The position numbers were made by a program, and so were the translations under genes. A stretch of 48,500 nucleotides of DNA from Glandiceps talaboti. Its lineage: Eukaryota > Hemichordata > Enteropneusta > Spengelidae. The stretch is taken from assembly GCF_964340395.1 (NCBI RefSeq), contig NC_135557.1, positions 12,426,046-12,474,545 on the forward strand, given 5' to 3'. Under the pieces are notes generated by a model that saw nothing but the letters and a program-made list of their open reading frames with translations, searched no databases and was not told the DNA's origin. Shown here in pieces: positions 19,993-29,690 of this stretch; position 1 is the stretch's first letter; the number at the start of each line of letters is the position of its first letter.

Positions 19993-22463
19993 AGTCAGTC
20001 TGTCTCTCTGTCTGTCTGTCTCTCTGTCTGACTGCCTATAGGTTGGCAGACAGGCATGTGGTCATGTAGGTGGGTGGTATATAGTTAGATATTATGAAAA
20101 ACACATAGTTGTGTTGTTTGACTTGCAATTACTAGAAATGCTACATAAATGCTATGCTCAGCAAATGAAGTTAGTACAGAGATATAAATATTGACAATGG
20201 ATAATATGTCCTAGAATGAGAAAACCTCAAAGGGAAATGTAAACGTAAAACAGAATGCTCCTCGGGGACGAATTTCACTGATAGTTAATTTTTTTTAAAG
20301 TATGGTGACCCCTGCTGAACGAATGAGTTGTTGTTATTTTCGTGAACACATTTAAAGTAACAGCAAAAGATTAAACACTTTATTTGTTATGGTCCATTTC
20401 AGGTGCTCGTGCATATTAATGGAAATACTTCGTACTTATCGCCTGAATTCCGTCATTTTGTAATTCATTATACATATTTAGGCTAAATGTATAGTATCAT
20501 TCAATTGATAAAAATGAATCAAATCACTTTTGTAAACAGTTTTTATACATTATTTGTAACTGCAATCGTCTTGGTCATCCTGACATCTGCAAGAGAGCTG
20601 TTTTCCCGATCGTCCCAGATTATGTATTACTATACAACTGTCTGGTCTTGGTCACCAAAACTTGTGAAGAAAAACAGTTCGTCCGATATTGAGTGATTAT
20701 CTACGTTTCAAAGAGTAACAGATCATTGCTATCTGTTCGGTATGTGAATACATTTGTTAATTTTAGTTACCATCGGTGCTTATACGTGATTGGTTAATGT
20801 ATGCTTATAGGTGTAACAGGTGTTACACGTAAAAAGAGGGTATTGAGAGGCCGGTGTGTACAACCTCGGTTGCTAACACCCATAGTCAGACATTTAAAAA
20901 AAATAATAATGATAATTATGATAGTTCCCTTCCATTTCAGACAGACCCTCAGGGTTTCAATTTTTAATTAACGTTGGTACTGTTTCATGATTCTAGTCTA
21001 TTTTGGTCCGACTCTAATAACTTCAAGAAAATTGTAGTACATTGATATCCATAAACTGAAACAACTCAGAATTGTACTCTTTATGAAATGTAGGTGGAGG
21101 GGGAGGGGGGGGGGCTGAACAAATGCGAGTGGTACGTCGGGAAAACAACCAGCGCAAACGCAATTTGAGCGTTCTTGTTTTCATTGTATGTTTGAATTGA
21201 ATTTCTTTTAGAAAGCCCTCATTATTTCTCATTGTACTACGAATTGTAAAATACCAAACTCGGGAAACAGATTTTTACAAGCTACACTTTAGCTTTTCCC
21301 TGTTGTTCAGCCATAGAACTCTCAATTGTATTCTATACAGATGTGTTGTGCAATTTCTCTAGTTTGTCAATTTCTGTAGATGTATGGCATACCGTGACAA
21401 ATTAATTCTTTCTGTGGCAAATAAACGATAAATTGAGAAGAGGATAATATTCGAATGCTTTGAAATCTAGAATGGGTGGATCACAACAGACTATAGCTCG
21501 TACAAATAATCACAAACTGCACATGCTCTTTTTGGATCGAAGATTGGCTAATTGCACTTCAGTACAACAATTTGAACCGTTTTCAATTCTGACGTCATGC
21601 TAGGGTACAATGGGAAATGCGATGACGTCATAAATTTAGATTTTTTAGGGTATTGTGAAAATTACATTCATATATCAAATTTGGAGATTGTTTTGCTGCT
21701 GACGAAATGCTAGAGTATTGTGGGAATTACTATGACATCAGAGTTTTAACAGCTGTTTTATTTAGCTTTGTTGCTAGACTGTAGTTCTTTAGTTCAGCAA
21801 ATTTAGCCTTGTAGCAGTCGCCGAATCAGTAAAATGTTGTCACTCTGTACTTTGCTTTTCACCACTACCGGTCAGAGATGACGAGCGTGATAAAACTAAA
21901 AACAATTATGTTAAAGACACGTCATTTATATTCATTTTTACGTCATGGTAAATGGACTGGTGAACAGCTTTGGTAACAAACCTGTTGCCAGTTTCAATGT
22001 GTCTCTCACGTCTCCCCATACGACTCCATACATTCTGTAGTGGTGTCTGTATGCGCGAGGGTAGGGGTTGTACGCGCTAATCACGGGGATGAATGTCACC
22101 TGATCATGACTAGCGTGCCTTTGCTTTACTAATAAAATCCTTCTATTAGTAAAATTCATTGCAATTAACGAGCTCAACATGCCTTTCAATAATTTCATGA
22201 TGGAAATGTTATTTCAAACTTAACAACAAGAAAACAAGGTTAAGAGCGTAACAGCTTAATAAAAAACAAATAACAATATGACTTTAGCCACTATTTAAGA
22301 CCAACTTACATTTCTCGGTAATGTTTGCAGCGTTATTCCAGTAAGGTCTTGCTGGATTATAAATCACAACCGTTTGACGAGAAGGTAAGTTGAATACTAT
22401 CATTAAACAAGCTAGGGTCACAAAAAGACCTGCGACAAAGATCCCTTTCAAAATGTGAGCCAT
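10546..22463 (-). CDS. WSCD-type sulfotransferase-like protein, type II membrane, 293 aa
   Basis: Four exons join in phase, all with phase-1 introns: 22463-22310, 19462-19292, 11952-11761 and 10910-10546. Residues 4-23 ([20 protein letters not shown]) form a signal anchor with a lumenal C-terminus, as expected for a Golgi enzyme. Residues 71-81 ([11 protein letters not shown]) are the 5'-phosphosulfate-binding P-loop. IVVKTH (123-128) and [12 protein letters not shown] (138-149) match the WSCD family core, the second being the probable 3'-phosphate site. WHWL and [10 protein letters not shown] follow. N-glycosylation sequons occur at NIT, NCS and NVT. The protein lacks the WSC domains of vertebrate WSCD1/2 and is correspondingly shorter. 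Known members are PAPS-dependent or presumed so; the acceptor substrate cannot be told. The 7.3 kb second intron contains an antisense-oriented full-length LINE. An inverted copy of exon 1 lies at 45.4 kb. Confidence 0.92.
10911..11760 (-). other. Sulfotransferase-like gene intron 3, no features seen
   Basis: An 850-bp intron between exons 3 and 4. It contains a G-run at 11,341-11,360 and a chance 93-codon + strand frame. No repeat or gene recognised. Confidence 0.6.
11761..11952 (-). CDS. Sulfotransferase-like gene, exon 3
   Basis: Acceptor catgcacaatag, donor gtaagt. Encodes [20 protein letters not shown] and [20 protein letters not shown], the central sulfotransferase core. Its 63 complete codons are open without a start methionine. 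Confidence 0.93.
12062..12074 (+). repeat. Target-site duplication of the LINE, 5' copy
   Basis: AAAGAATGTTATC, repeated exactly at 17,551-17,563 right after the poly(A) tail. Confidence 0.9.
12241..13092 (+). CDS. LINE ORF1 protein (coiled coil plus RRM-like, L1 ORF1p type)
   Basis: 283 residues starting [11 protein letters not shown]. The N-terminus is basic. Residues from about 50 to 140 form a heptad-rich helical region ([20 protein letters not shown] and onward), ending in an [20 protein letters not shown] transition typical of L1-type ORF1p. An RRM-like and C-terminal domain follows, with DNAHRIGG and [16 protein letters not shown]. In L1 this protein binds RNA as a trimer and packages the transcript. 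No frame breaks. ORF2 follows 565 bp later in a different frame. Confidence 0.9.
   Translation: MASRSRSKSKKQVTASAATSPYFSADVDGTPVLVDSEAGDTLSPAVLKSIVKGCLLELEEKVESISISVSTIITEQRKLSDRMLTIENKHSDIENALQFADGDIQELKRNNHDREKEVQSLKRELNKAYEKTASVESSILNLERYSRSFNLRFGGIPETEHENCVDMIKELAVEKFQMDGILIDNAHRIGGPRGRKGQVGGKPRHIIAKFPLRVQRNAILFNWRNALNGTNSFVKVDLCQVDYKVKQRLRPVMEAAYREKKRVKFIKGQLYIDDKKYVETQDT
13658..17395 (+). CDS. LINE ORF2: APE-type endonuclease and reverse transcriptase
   Basis: 1,245 residues without interruption. The endonuclease residues line up with those of L1: N14 (SVNVRG), E43 (FLQETHS), D149 and N151 ([10 protein letters not shown]), D213 (SRIDFFLV) and D237. The following residue, normally the catalytic histidine of SDH, is R238 (codon CGT at 14,369-14,371). 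The reverse transcriptase has [36 protein letters not shown] (D604), [14 protein letters not shown] and FADD (704-707), so the polymerase triad is complete. A C-terminal cysteine/histidine block starts at C1128 ([18 protein letters not shown]). The first methionine is MNNMAENF; the fourth residue could also be the start. The protein nicks DNA and copies LINE RNA at the target. Confidence 0.95.
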   Translation: MNNMAENFSILSVNVRGIGNVQKRKGLFQWLKEKKSNVIFLQETHSVQNDELIWPKQLPGHFVFSHGNSNSRGVAVTFRNVDFVINKVSTDSEGRIIIISVNICDKPYLLINWYAPNTEKDHIYNLSQLCNMINDMELEPDREVIWGGDFNLALNPTIDRFGGNPSCWKKAVSTLDNICSKYDLVDIYRIRNPSTKRFTWRRLRPVLIQSRIDFFLVSNSFQQAVLNTEVISCIFSDRSAITLSVGDSRTKLGRSYWKFNNSFLFEEDYKNTIHDNFYNWVNEYHTNDPRLLWEFLKYRIKMFSIVYGKKKAREKKEAIANLEEKLNTLERQLVEDCSDNTKIEIEGTRRELQCEIDYRTEGSIIRSRANWYELGEKNTKYFLSLEKANANKSKITQLMNNQGQIVTNHADISQEIKSFYSNLYSSRQPEPQNIEEFFTGLNLPKLSETNRLVCEGPISLDEAFNALTDMPKNKTPGNDGLTGEFFITFWPLIGPFVVNCLNAACDKGELTPSQKQGVITLIEKKDKDKRFIKNWRPITLLNVDYKIGAKCIAKRLEKVLPFVINETQSAFIKGRQIGDCVRIIEGIMEYTKIVDLPGILVALDFEKAFDSLEWPFLFKTLDKFNFGTSLSKWIHLFYSNPSSCVMNRGLTTGYFDIKRGVRQGDPLSPILFILGLEILLVSIIQKDSIKGIDISGTQVKNSTFADDLTCFISDEDSVVNLMSLLRNFHSASGLSLNRCKTEAMWLGKCRHRQDEPFDFKWSKTPIKIVGIFFSYNTSLAYSENISAPLKSMHRLLNLWNSRGLTLIGKIQIIKSLIIPKFLYIFNLIQVKKRDIKILNSHIHRFIWKGPDRISRNTLIGDINEGGLGMIDIFALYKAFRVTWLSRYHVDDFKHPWKLILDFFLRPIGGKLILRCNYNVNLLPVVLPSFFKESLVCWSEINYISNLPTEHQVIWNNSEILVNHKSVFNQFLYGIGIVFVADIFNEENKLKGWEELSRLGCNHNNLLCWYGILHSIPTQWKKGKAEIVRPEIPIGFLNCGKLTRLNECKTRHIRKRLTSDYFIPPKAKIYFASFLDIQNDEWSKIFTLPFWTTMNSKLQEFQFKILHNILYTNYVLCRMNPPRVNSSYCTFCNMEVETLVHLFVKCECVVVIWKSFLLLWGKAINSPLALSTKQILLGDPSFNILFNHLILIVKKTVYDCKIRKAIPSFNLVKVNVRIARETEIFIAKRKNKLEICSNKWDNLRIE
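17516..17521 (+). promoter_or_regulatory. LINE polyadenylation signal
   Basis: AATAAA about 10 nt before the A-rich 3' tail of the LINE. Confidence 0.75.
17551..17563 (+). repeat. Target-site duplication of the LINE, 3' copy
   Basis: AAAGAATGTTATC after the A tail. The leading A residues could equally belong to the tail. Confidence 0.9.
17635..17776. repeat. 140-bp near-perfect hairpin
   Basis: A left arm of about 65 bp (starting gcaataaaccaccccctggg) pairs with the right arm ending ccccagggggtggtttatcgc. Only a handful of mismatches are visible. The loop is about 12 nt around gagcgatagcga. The same arms contain ggtataccaagagg and ttttgaccagtgaac. Confidence 0.92.
17778..18702. mobile_element. 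Putative non-autonomous DNA element with AT-rich inverted termini
   Basis: Starts attatattatactagtatat and ends with its inverse, atatactggtataatataat (18,679-18,702), directly next to the hairpin. The interior is richer in CpG than its surroundings, has a GC block (gccgcgccgccgccgcggc near 18,340) and has a tandem ccagcagtgcattatc. A 72-codon frame on the - strand (18,511-18,293) extends upstream as [19 protein letters not shown]. That could be the remains of a first coding exon; I do not recognise it. Confidence 0.55.
19292..19462 (-). CDS. Sulfotransferase-like gene, exon 2 (PAPS-binding P-loop)
   Basis: Acceptor cttaactttcag, donor gtgcgt. Encodes [20 protein letters not shown] and [20 protein letters not shown]. 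This is the diagnostic 5'-phosphosulfate-binding loop of the family. Phase 1 on both sides. Confidence 0.94.
19644..20038. repeat. Compound microsatellite (TG, TA, TATG, TCTG)
   Basis: (TG)n and (TA)n, a G-run, then TATG and TCTG tetranucleotide arrays. The inverted partner arm has an equivalent array at 47,878-48,345 with different unit counts. The long open frames here are repeat artefacts. Confidence 0.95.
22310..22463 (-). CDS. Sulfotransferase-like gene, exon 1 (signal anchor)
   Basis: ATG at 22,463; donor gtaagt after 22,310. Encodes [20 protein letters not shown] and a short stem ending NNAANITEK. The start is the first methionine, directly before a membrane anchor, and it is conserved in the inverted copy. 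Confidence 0.92.
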
Positions 22464-23619
22464 TGAAGTGCGATGTGAAATGGTACACTAGTAATTACAA
22501 TCGTCATAACCGTTATATACTATGTATACTGTGTTGTGACACTCTCACCTAAATAACATATCGTCATATGGTGGTATAGCACTATAATCTCTTGTTGTAA
22601 ATTACGGCTTGTTCTAATCATAAGCTGCGATCAACGGATGCGTGCGATACAACCAGGCTGACTCCGATTAATAGAAACCACACATTCTATACTATGACAG
22701 CAAAATCGTCATCTCTTGATAGTATGGAATACATAAATCAAAACGTGTTGCCACTAGATGCAGACACGTACACGCGGGCGCCAATATCTTGAGGTTTGCA
22801 GTTCATATCTTCATGGCGGCACCTTAGTTCACTCCAATTTGACACATTATTGCAGGAAAATGTGTTCATTCAATCTAAGCTACCTTAAGGTGAATGTACA
22901 GTTTCATATCGGTTTCGAAGTGGTTGTGTCAAACAGAGCCAGTAAATGGTGGCTTTAAATGGGTTGTATATATACCTCGACACTGTATCACAGAGATATC
23001 ACTAGTTAAGATTGAAAATCAAGCTATATAGCTGCCATACTGTTTTGTATGATTATGTTCGCGATGTTACTTCGGTTCTACTACATCTCTCTCTATTTTC
23101 ATTGTTCCTGTCTGTAATATACAATCTGTTTGATATATTAAGAATGTCTACAGATTTGCAAAAACTCAGAGAGAAATAAATCCAGAGAGAAAGTTGACTA
23201 GGATTAGGATTATTATTATGCTAATTTATGCATCCAAAATTAACCCAACAAATTATCACACGGTGTTTCCTGGCATGTACCAATCACATGGTGTCTTATT
23301 TATGTCAAAAATATTGTCAAATATTATTTCATTTTTTCAGATTCTTCTTTTAAATATAATTAAAAAAATGTTAATTAGTATATAATTAGTATATAATTAG
23401 TATATAATTCGGGTTAATCATTATGCTAGAGCTTCATAAATAGTACGTGTGCCAGAATTGATTTGACCCAAAAGCTTTTGATATGTAAGGAAGATATCGA
23501 CAGCGTATTTTAATTATAACACTAACGAGCCAATTGGATGTACACATATTCTATCTCTTTAAGCTATCGAAATAACAATTCCAAATATTGCCTTATTCTG
23601 GTCCAGTGAAATATCTCTT

Positions 23620-25260
23620 TCTAGATGTAGCGAAACACAACACATTGCCCATGCCAATTCGGCCTTGGGATGATGACGTCATTATGACATTATGGTGACG
23701 TCATTATAAAGATGCATAGATGGACATGAAATGATGCCTGTCTAGTATAATCCGACTGGCCAACCAATAGCTCATATTCTAGCACTATGTCAGCTATATT
23801 TTATCAGATTAAATTTAGAAAGCAAGAAACAAGACAATCTTATCACTGACCAATGTTTACCAACACCCGCTTACTAATTTAAAGTATTCACATAGCAGAC
23901 ATTATTAATATTTTGAGTACCCTCTTAATATAACTATTCTGTAACAAATTGTATACCTTCAATTCGATTTATTAAGTCTAGAAAAAAAACAAAGTGACAA
24001 TTCAATGGATTTTGCTGCGCTTGTTTTTCATACTTCACCAGAGAGGGCGCACCCTCTTATTACATATTGAATGTTGAAAAGCAACAAAGCAAAAAACAAA
24101 AAGGGTGTTACTGCTTATATCTCATGCAGTGTTAAGGGTTTGAGAAGGGGTGGACGCAATTTGTCACGGATTGTTAACGTTATTCACGAATCATCAGTTA
24201 TGTTTAATTAAGATATTGGTCGGAGATCGAATTGTATTTTACGTTGTAAGTTTATCATTCAAGATATTTAAACGCTGGGTTTCAATTAAACACTTGTAGA
24301 ACATGTTTATTTGTACTCATTAAATCAGGCACGATTTATCCCGACTGATATACAATTTCGATAAATTAGCCAAAATCTCAGATATTGTAAATTGCCTATA
24401 CTCAACATGTATAAAATTCTCCTTTTACACCTTTTTTTTATTTATATTGATTTATCAGTATCAAAATGAAATTGTGATCTGAACTTTAACAAAAATATTA
24501 TCCATCCTGACTCCTTTCCTATATGGCGTACACACTGGGTTTTCACCGTACACAACAACACGTCGTCATATTTTGTAGCTTTGCCAAAGTATTGTTATGT
24601 TGAAACCTACCGATATACAGATAGACTGCTTTGCTTGCAGGTCTCAAAAAGCTTCGAAATATTGTCATTAAAGTGGCACAAGCTGAGTTTATAATAAGTT
24701 TTTTTACTCAAATGAGAATACTTACATAATTTATTAAACTACTATAGCATAATATTAATGTTAATGCATGCCTTCTATGACATTACAATTACCTTCTACC
24801 GGCCCTCGTTATCAGTATGCGATTATAGTAGTATTGCGCCGGATCGGAGCGTGGCAACGACTTAAGTCTAGATAAAACGTAGGGGAAAAAAGGCGCGAGC
24901 GACTGTCGACAGTCTAGGGATCATGGTGTTGTTCTACAGTCAGAAACACTAGGTTTTCAGGGGTTTCAAGTGTTTGTATAGATATTCTCGTTGAATCTGA
25001 AGATTATTACATCAAAGGAAGGAGGTGAACACTGAAAATACACATCATCAGTAAGCTTTATTGCAAAAATATAGTCACGATCGTCCGCTCACTTCACATA
25101 TGTCAGTTTCACGCACATGCGTTGTTTACGCGTATTTGTATTACATACTATTGTTTTTCGATTATAAATATCCATACATAATCTTAGCTTTATTGTTCCA
25201 TGATGCCCATGAGCTAAGGCCGTTGAGGGCGCACGGCACTAATAGACAGGTGGCTTAATT
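23620..25260. other. Spacer between duplication arms, first part
   Basis: AT-rich. It holds the second copy of a dispersed repeat (23,985-24,180) and a perfect 14-bp palindrome, GACTGTCGACAGTC, at 24,901-24,914. No gene seen. Confidence 0.6.
23985..24180 (+). repeat. Dispersed repeat, copy B
   Basis: Inverted partner of 9,780-9,995, sharing cttcaccagagagggcgc, gaatgttgaaaagcaacaaa and ggacgcaatttgtcac. No ORF; family unknown. Confidence 0.75.
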
Positions 25261-25264
25261 TAAC

Positions 25265-27003
25265 AACTTTATTGTTACATGCCCGATAAAAGCACCAAAT
25301 TTGGCATAAGTGTTCCTAAGGACCTACTTATTGATTTTAGGATAGGAGCCCTCATGAATATTTGCATACATTTGCATAAATCAGAAATATTAAAGAGGCC
25401 ACCATCAACCACGAAAAATCATATGTTTCAGCAAAATGACTCACTAAAAGGCACTAATTTTGGCATGAATCATGCTGCTTTTTTTTATAGAATATCTGCA
25501 TATATTCATGTATATCAATAAAATTCATAATGGCCATTATTACCCTTGAAAACAATTTACATAATGGCGCCAAATTTGGCATGATTGTTCCTCAGTACCT
25601 ACTAATTGTTTTAAGCCAGAAGCCCTCCTGAAAATTTGAATAAATTTGCATATATCAGTCAAATAAAAAATGGCTGCCATCACTTTAAAAATATATTTCT
25701 GCAAAATTTAAAATTGGAAGAAAAAAAAACACTCTGGCGTGAGTGTTCATTAAGATCTATTTAATGATAATAGCCTAGCATAGTCCTTAAATATTTGTGT
25801 AAATTCGCATAAATCAGTAAAAGTCAACTACAATGTATATGCTGTCACACTGGAAAAATCTCATATTCCTAGTAAATAAGGTACTTTGACAAATTGTATT
25901 CCTCAGTAGCGAAGTAAAGAGAAGTTTTCATAACATAAGTATGATTCATATGTTGAAAATTATTGTCTGAGCTTATATTACCAGAATGGTAACAGAAAAG
26001 TAATTTTGGAAGTTCTCCATATTTAACACAGACACCACAGAAGAGATTGCTGTCATATTTAGGTTCTGAAAGAAGAACAAATCTTTACATACATACATTA
26101 GTGAAGTCAGAGGGCATCTTGACATTGACACTAAACTTTTTTATACTTTCTTATGAGAATTTACCTTAACATTGTGAAGTTATACAGTGTTTTTCCTTAC
26201 AATCTCTAGCTTTCCAGGACATTAACATTCTTCTAGCGTTTTTCAAAAGAGCTCTGAATTCTTCTTCCATCACACCATTCTTGTAATATTAGGGGAAAAT
26301 ACAATTTTCATTAATGGGCATTGTAGTTATATCATGACAAGAGCCATATATTTCATGCTTAAGCTGCCAAAAGCATGTTATTTACCAGAACTGAAGGCTT
26401 TGTTTAAAGTGTAGCAAATGTTTTGAATTTTCTGATTTTTGCACATTTCTGTAAATATTTGGGATTCTTTTCTTGGTCATTATCAAGAAATATATCAAAA
26501 GAAACATTGTGTGCTCTTAAATCAGTATGAAGTTTTGCAAATTGAGCTATTTCACAGAAATATGTGTTTGATAGTGAACATCTTATTTTTTCTGATTTAT
26601 GCAAATTCATGCATGTTTTCAAACCGGTGCTTAAGGCTAAATTAGGTCCTATGGAACACCCATTCCAAATTTGGTTTCTTTAATTAAGTTATTACTCTGT
26701 AACAGAATTGTTCCAGGTTGATTCTGGCCATTTTGAAAATCAGTGATTTATGCAAATGTATGCAAATATTCAACCGTACTCCGAGACAAAAATCAAAAGT
26801 AGCATATTTTTTGAGCCTTATTTCCGAGAAACATGGGATTTCTTGAAGGTGTTGGTGGTCATTTCTAATTTTACCGATTTATGCATATTTATGCAAATAT
26901 TCAAGTGGGCTCCCCTTCTAAAGTCAATCAGTACGTCCTATAAAGGAACATTCATGCCAAAATGTTGTGCTTTTATCCGGCGTGTAACAATAATCCTTAA
27001 AGC
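25265..27003. mobile_element. Foldback element with arms of ~150-bp tandem units
   Basis: The left side has about four units, 25,265 to about 25,860, each with a (c)caaatttggcat...tgttcct...cctac...gccct...aatatttgcat...tttgcataaatcag pattern. The right side, about 26,400 to 27,003, has the same units in reverse complement. The outer ends match: ttattgttacatgcccgataa at the left against ttatccggcgtgtaacaataa at the right. A middle of about 500 bp separates the arms. No transposase. No target-site duplication recognised. Confidence 0.75.
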
Positions 27004-27702
27004 TGGTGTTAAGCCTTCTGACTAGAATGTACACCATGCTATGCAAACAAGCTGTTGCACTGTGTACAACAAAAACCATGCCGACGCGACATCCAGTAAA
27101 TGAGGGGAATTCGTTCAGGCGTATCAAGCTTTATATTACGGTATAATCTCCAGAAATTACATTTGTTTATCCTTGACATAATTGCATTAATATTATATCC
27201 TTTCCATGCAAATCATCTGTCTTTGTTAGTGGTGCTGAAGACATTGTCAATAACGTCTTTGCGTGCTCAGTTTACCTTTGAACAAACTTGAGGCGAAAGA
27301 ATATTACACATTATTACGTATGTACCAGAGGTTACTTGTACCAACGCACTGTAGTACCATAACGACAACATTATTGCACGAGTTGCTTGAAAAAAAACCA
27401 ATGGACATTCTGGCACAATAAAGCTATGATTGTAAATAACCATGAATAAAAGAACAAACTTGTCAATAAAAATTATAAACCCAGCCTTTCCATATTGTAG
27501 TGATAGATTTGTGTGTGTAAGTGCGAGTTCGGGAGATCTGTCTTGCCAACATGAACGTTGGTGGCTCACTTCTTTAGCCCGAGACTGCCGGATACGCGGA
27601 TGACACGTTGCTGCAATTGGTTTAATATAACCATGCGTTGATTTGTATGAACTAGGTCAGCGTCACACACTAGTAGCCAAGGGTTGCAACTACAACGAAT
27701 TC

Positions 27703-28139
27703 TAAAATCATAAACCCTAAAACAAAACGTCGCCTAGCTCGACAAAAATCTCATTAACATTGCTATATGTTATCGTCAGGCTCGACAAAAATCTCGTTGA
27801 CATTAATATTGCTTCATTTTATCGTCTGACTCGCGTTCGTCAATCGTCTGGCGTGACAAACATCTTTATCAATATTGTTACACTTTCTTTGCGTGAGCTA
27901 CCATTATCTTTGGAGATCATCGCTAAATTCACACCTCCCTGGCAGTGGTAACATAAGGTGGATATTTTTGATATTTTTTGAGACAATCAATTGATTATAT
28001 TTGAGTTCTTGTCGTGCCAGACAATAAGATGATTTACAACTTCAAAGAGATATTTTGTCTAGCCAGACAAAAAAAGCCAGAGATCCAGAGATTCTTGTCG
28101 AGGTAGGCGACTTTTTTTTGTTTCTGGGTTTATGATTTT
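27703..28139 (+). mobile_element. MITE, ~437 bp, copy 2 of the family at 7,508-7,957
   Basis: Left end aaaatcataaaccctaaaac pairs with right end tttctgggtttatgatttt; gtcgcctagctcgacaaaaa pairs with ttgtcgaggtaggcgac. The interior shares acactttctttgcg and gagctaccattatc with the copy in the receptor intron. No coding sequence. Confidence 0.78.
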
Positions 28140-29690
28140 GGTATGTTGATATGTTGATAACTATATAAACATGAAGAAAGGTGAGAAACTTCTGTTTGCT
28201 GTGGTCTCAGCAGAATAAATTAAAAACCAAAGTGGCGGAGAGAATTCCAGAAAACACGAGAAGTAATACTAGTTGTATAGGTCAACAACCTTCAAAAACA
28301 AGGTCAGGCTACATATTTTAGTTACAAAGTGACATTTTTTCTCTCTTATCGGGAAGGCGGGAATTAAATTACCGGTGTCGGTCGAAACACTAGCTTATAT
28401 AAGATTTTGACGACGCAACTTTTACATTGAATGGCGAATATGAGACAGCCAATGCATTGTCTATGGGCGGACTCTTATTGAAAGAGAACCATTGATTATC
28501 AACAGCCGACCGAACAAAGTGGCGACTGTGCACATGTGCGTGTTTATTCAAGATGGTTGAAGAGCCCATAAGCCTGCCTTTATCTATGAGTTCAACAATC
28601 TTTAACACATGGGCGGTACTGACTAGGCAGACCAAATGCTGAGATCTTACTTCATGCACTGTAGACGGGCTAAGCGGTACGTCAAATGATTTGTTCATCT
28701 GCTGTGGCTCTTACCAATGTTTACATTTTCTACAAGTGACCACAATTGATAGCAATTTGGTGTCATTGCATGCTTCTCATTCTTGAACGGCAATATCAAG
28801 ACCAACTCAAAGGTTGTAAGTATAAAGCTAGCCCATCACCTATGCTGCAATAATTTCCAATGACTTTTGAAGTGCCAACATTATGTCACTTGCTTCGTAA
28901 GATGGCTCTATAATAGATACATACTGTCGCCCTGTACTCGCGCTGTCCATTTGCCACACTTGCAAATGCGAAAATATTTTCAAAGCCATAGCCACAGTGG
29001 CGATTCGAAAATTTATTATCATATATCGTCAAACCTTTGCCAGCAAGTCATCAAAATGCACTACCATTTGCTATATTCCTATAAAGAAGTGAAAAAAAAC
29101 TATGCCACACGCTACGATTTGTTTGACGAGGACGTGTACATGTAGGGAGTCGCGCCTTGCCTCGAGCTCTCTAGAGGGGCCTGTGACAAAACTGTGTCAG
29201 AGAACTACGTCCATGGACCTCTACGATCTACGACACTCTCAGCAGAAGGAAGGAGTTGCCATTACTTTATGTGGCTGGCGATAAAGCAGACATCTTCGAT
29301 GCCGTGCAAACATCATTAGTCAAATCATATCGGAAAAACGAGATGTCTCCGTCGCCGCCGCAAATACCTGACTGGTTTCGGCCGATGTAAGAAACGAAAA
29401 AGGCCACATTTAAGAGAGAGATTGTTAAAAAGAAATGGTTAGTCGAATTCCCGTGATTGATGGCGATGCATGACAGTATTGACACAGAAAATGTGCACCG
29501 AGTAGTGCAAGTTTCAAAATGTTTATATAAAATGGGGAAATAAGGTAACAAAGAAAGACAATCTGACGAAACGTAAAATGCAAGGGTCATAGGTATGTAG
29601 AATATATCTCCTTTTCGTGTAATAAATCATTAATGAAACTGAATTTGAATTTGGTGACATGATCTAAATAGAGCGATGATTTTGTCACGT
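28140..29690. other. No recognised feature
   Basis: Non-repetitive by eye. The longest frame is 107 codons (29,590-29,267, - strand), and one of 102 codons lies at 28,698-28,390 (- strand). Neither shows a recognisable motif or a clear splice context. Confidence 0.5.

Larger units (their letters stand above)
19526..23612. repeat. Left arm of a large inverted duplication
   Basis: The reverse complement is found at 36,041-36,665 plus 45,031-48,500. Anchors checked by eye: 23,400-23,610 with 36,041-36,230; 22,880-22,950 with 36,590-36,665; 22,741-22,870 with 45,045-45,180; exon 1 at 22,310-22,463 with 45,432-45,585; 21,940-22,200 with 45,700-45,960; 20,400-20,515 with 47,415-47,530; 19,526-19,640 with 48,380-48,499. 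The arm may continue below 19,526, but its partner would lie beyond the window. It contains sulfotransferase exon 1 and upstream DNA. Confidence 0.93.

Noticed and set aside
19526-20069. Open frames of 87-171 codons
   Set aside because: They are translations of TA, TATG and TCTG microsatellites.
21938-22198. 86-codon - strand frame between sulfotransferase exons 1 and 2, also present in the other arm
   Set aside because: It lies in intron 1, and exons 1 and 2 join in phase without it. The other copy has stops and shifts, and it lacks family motifs.
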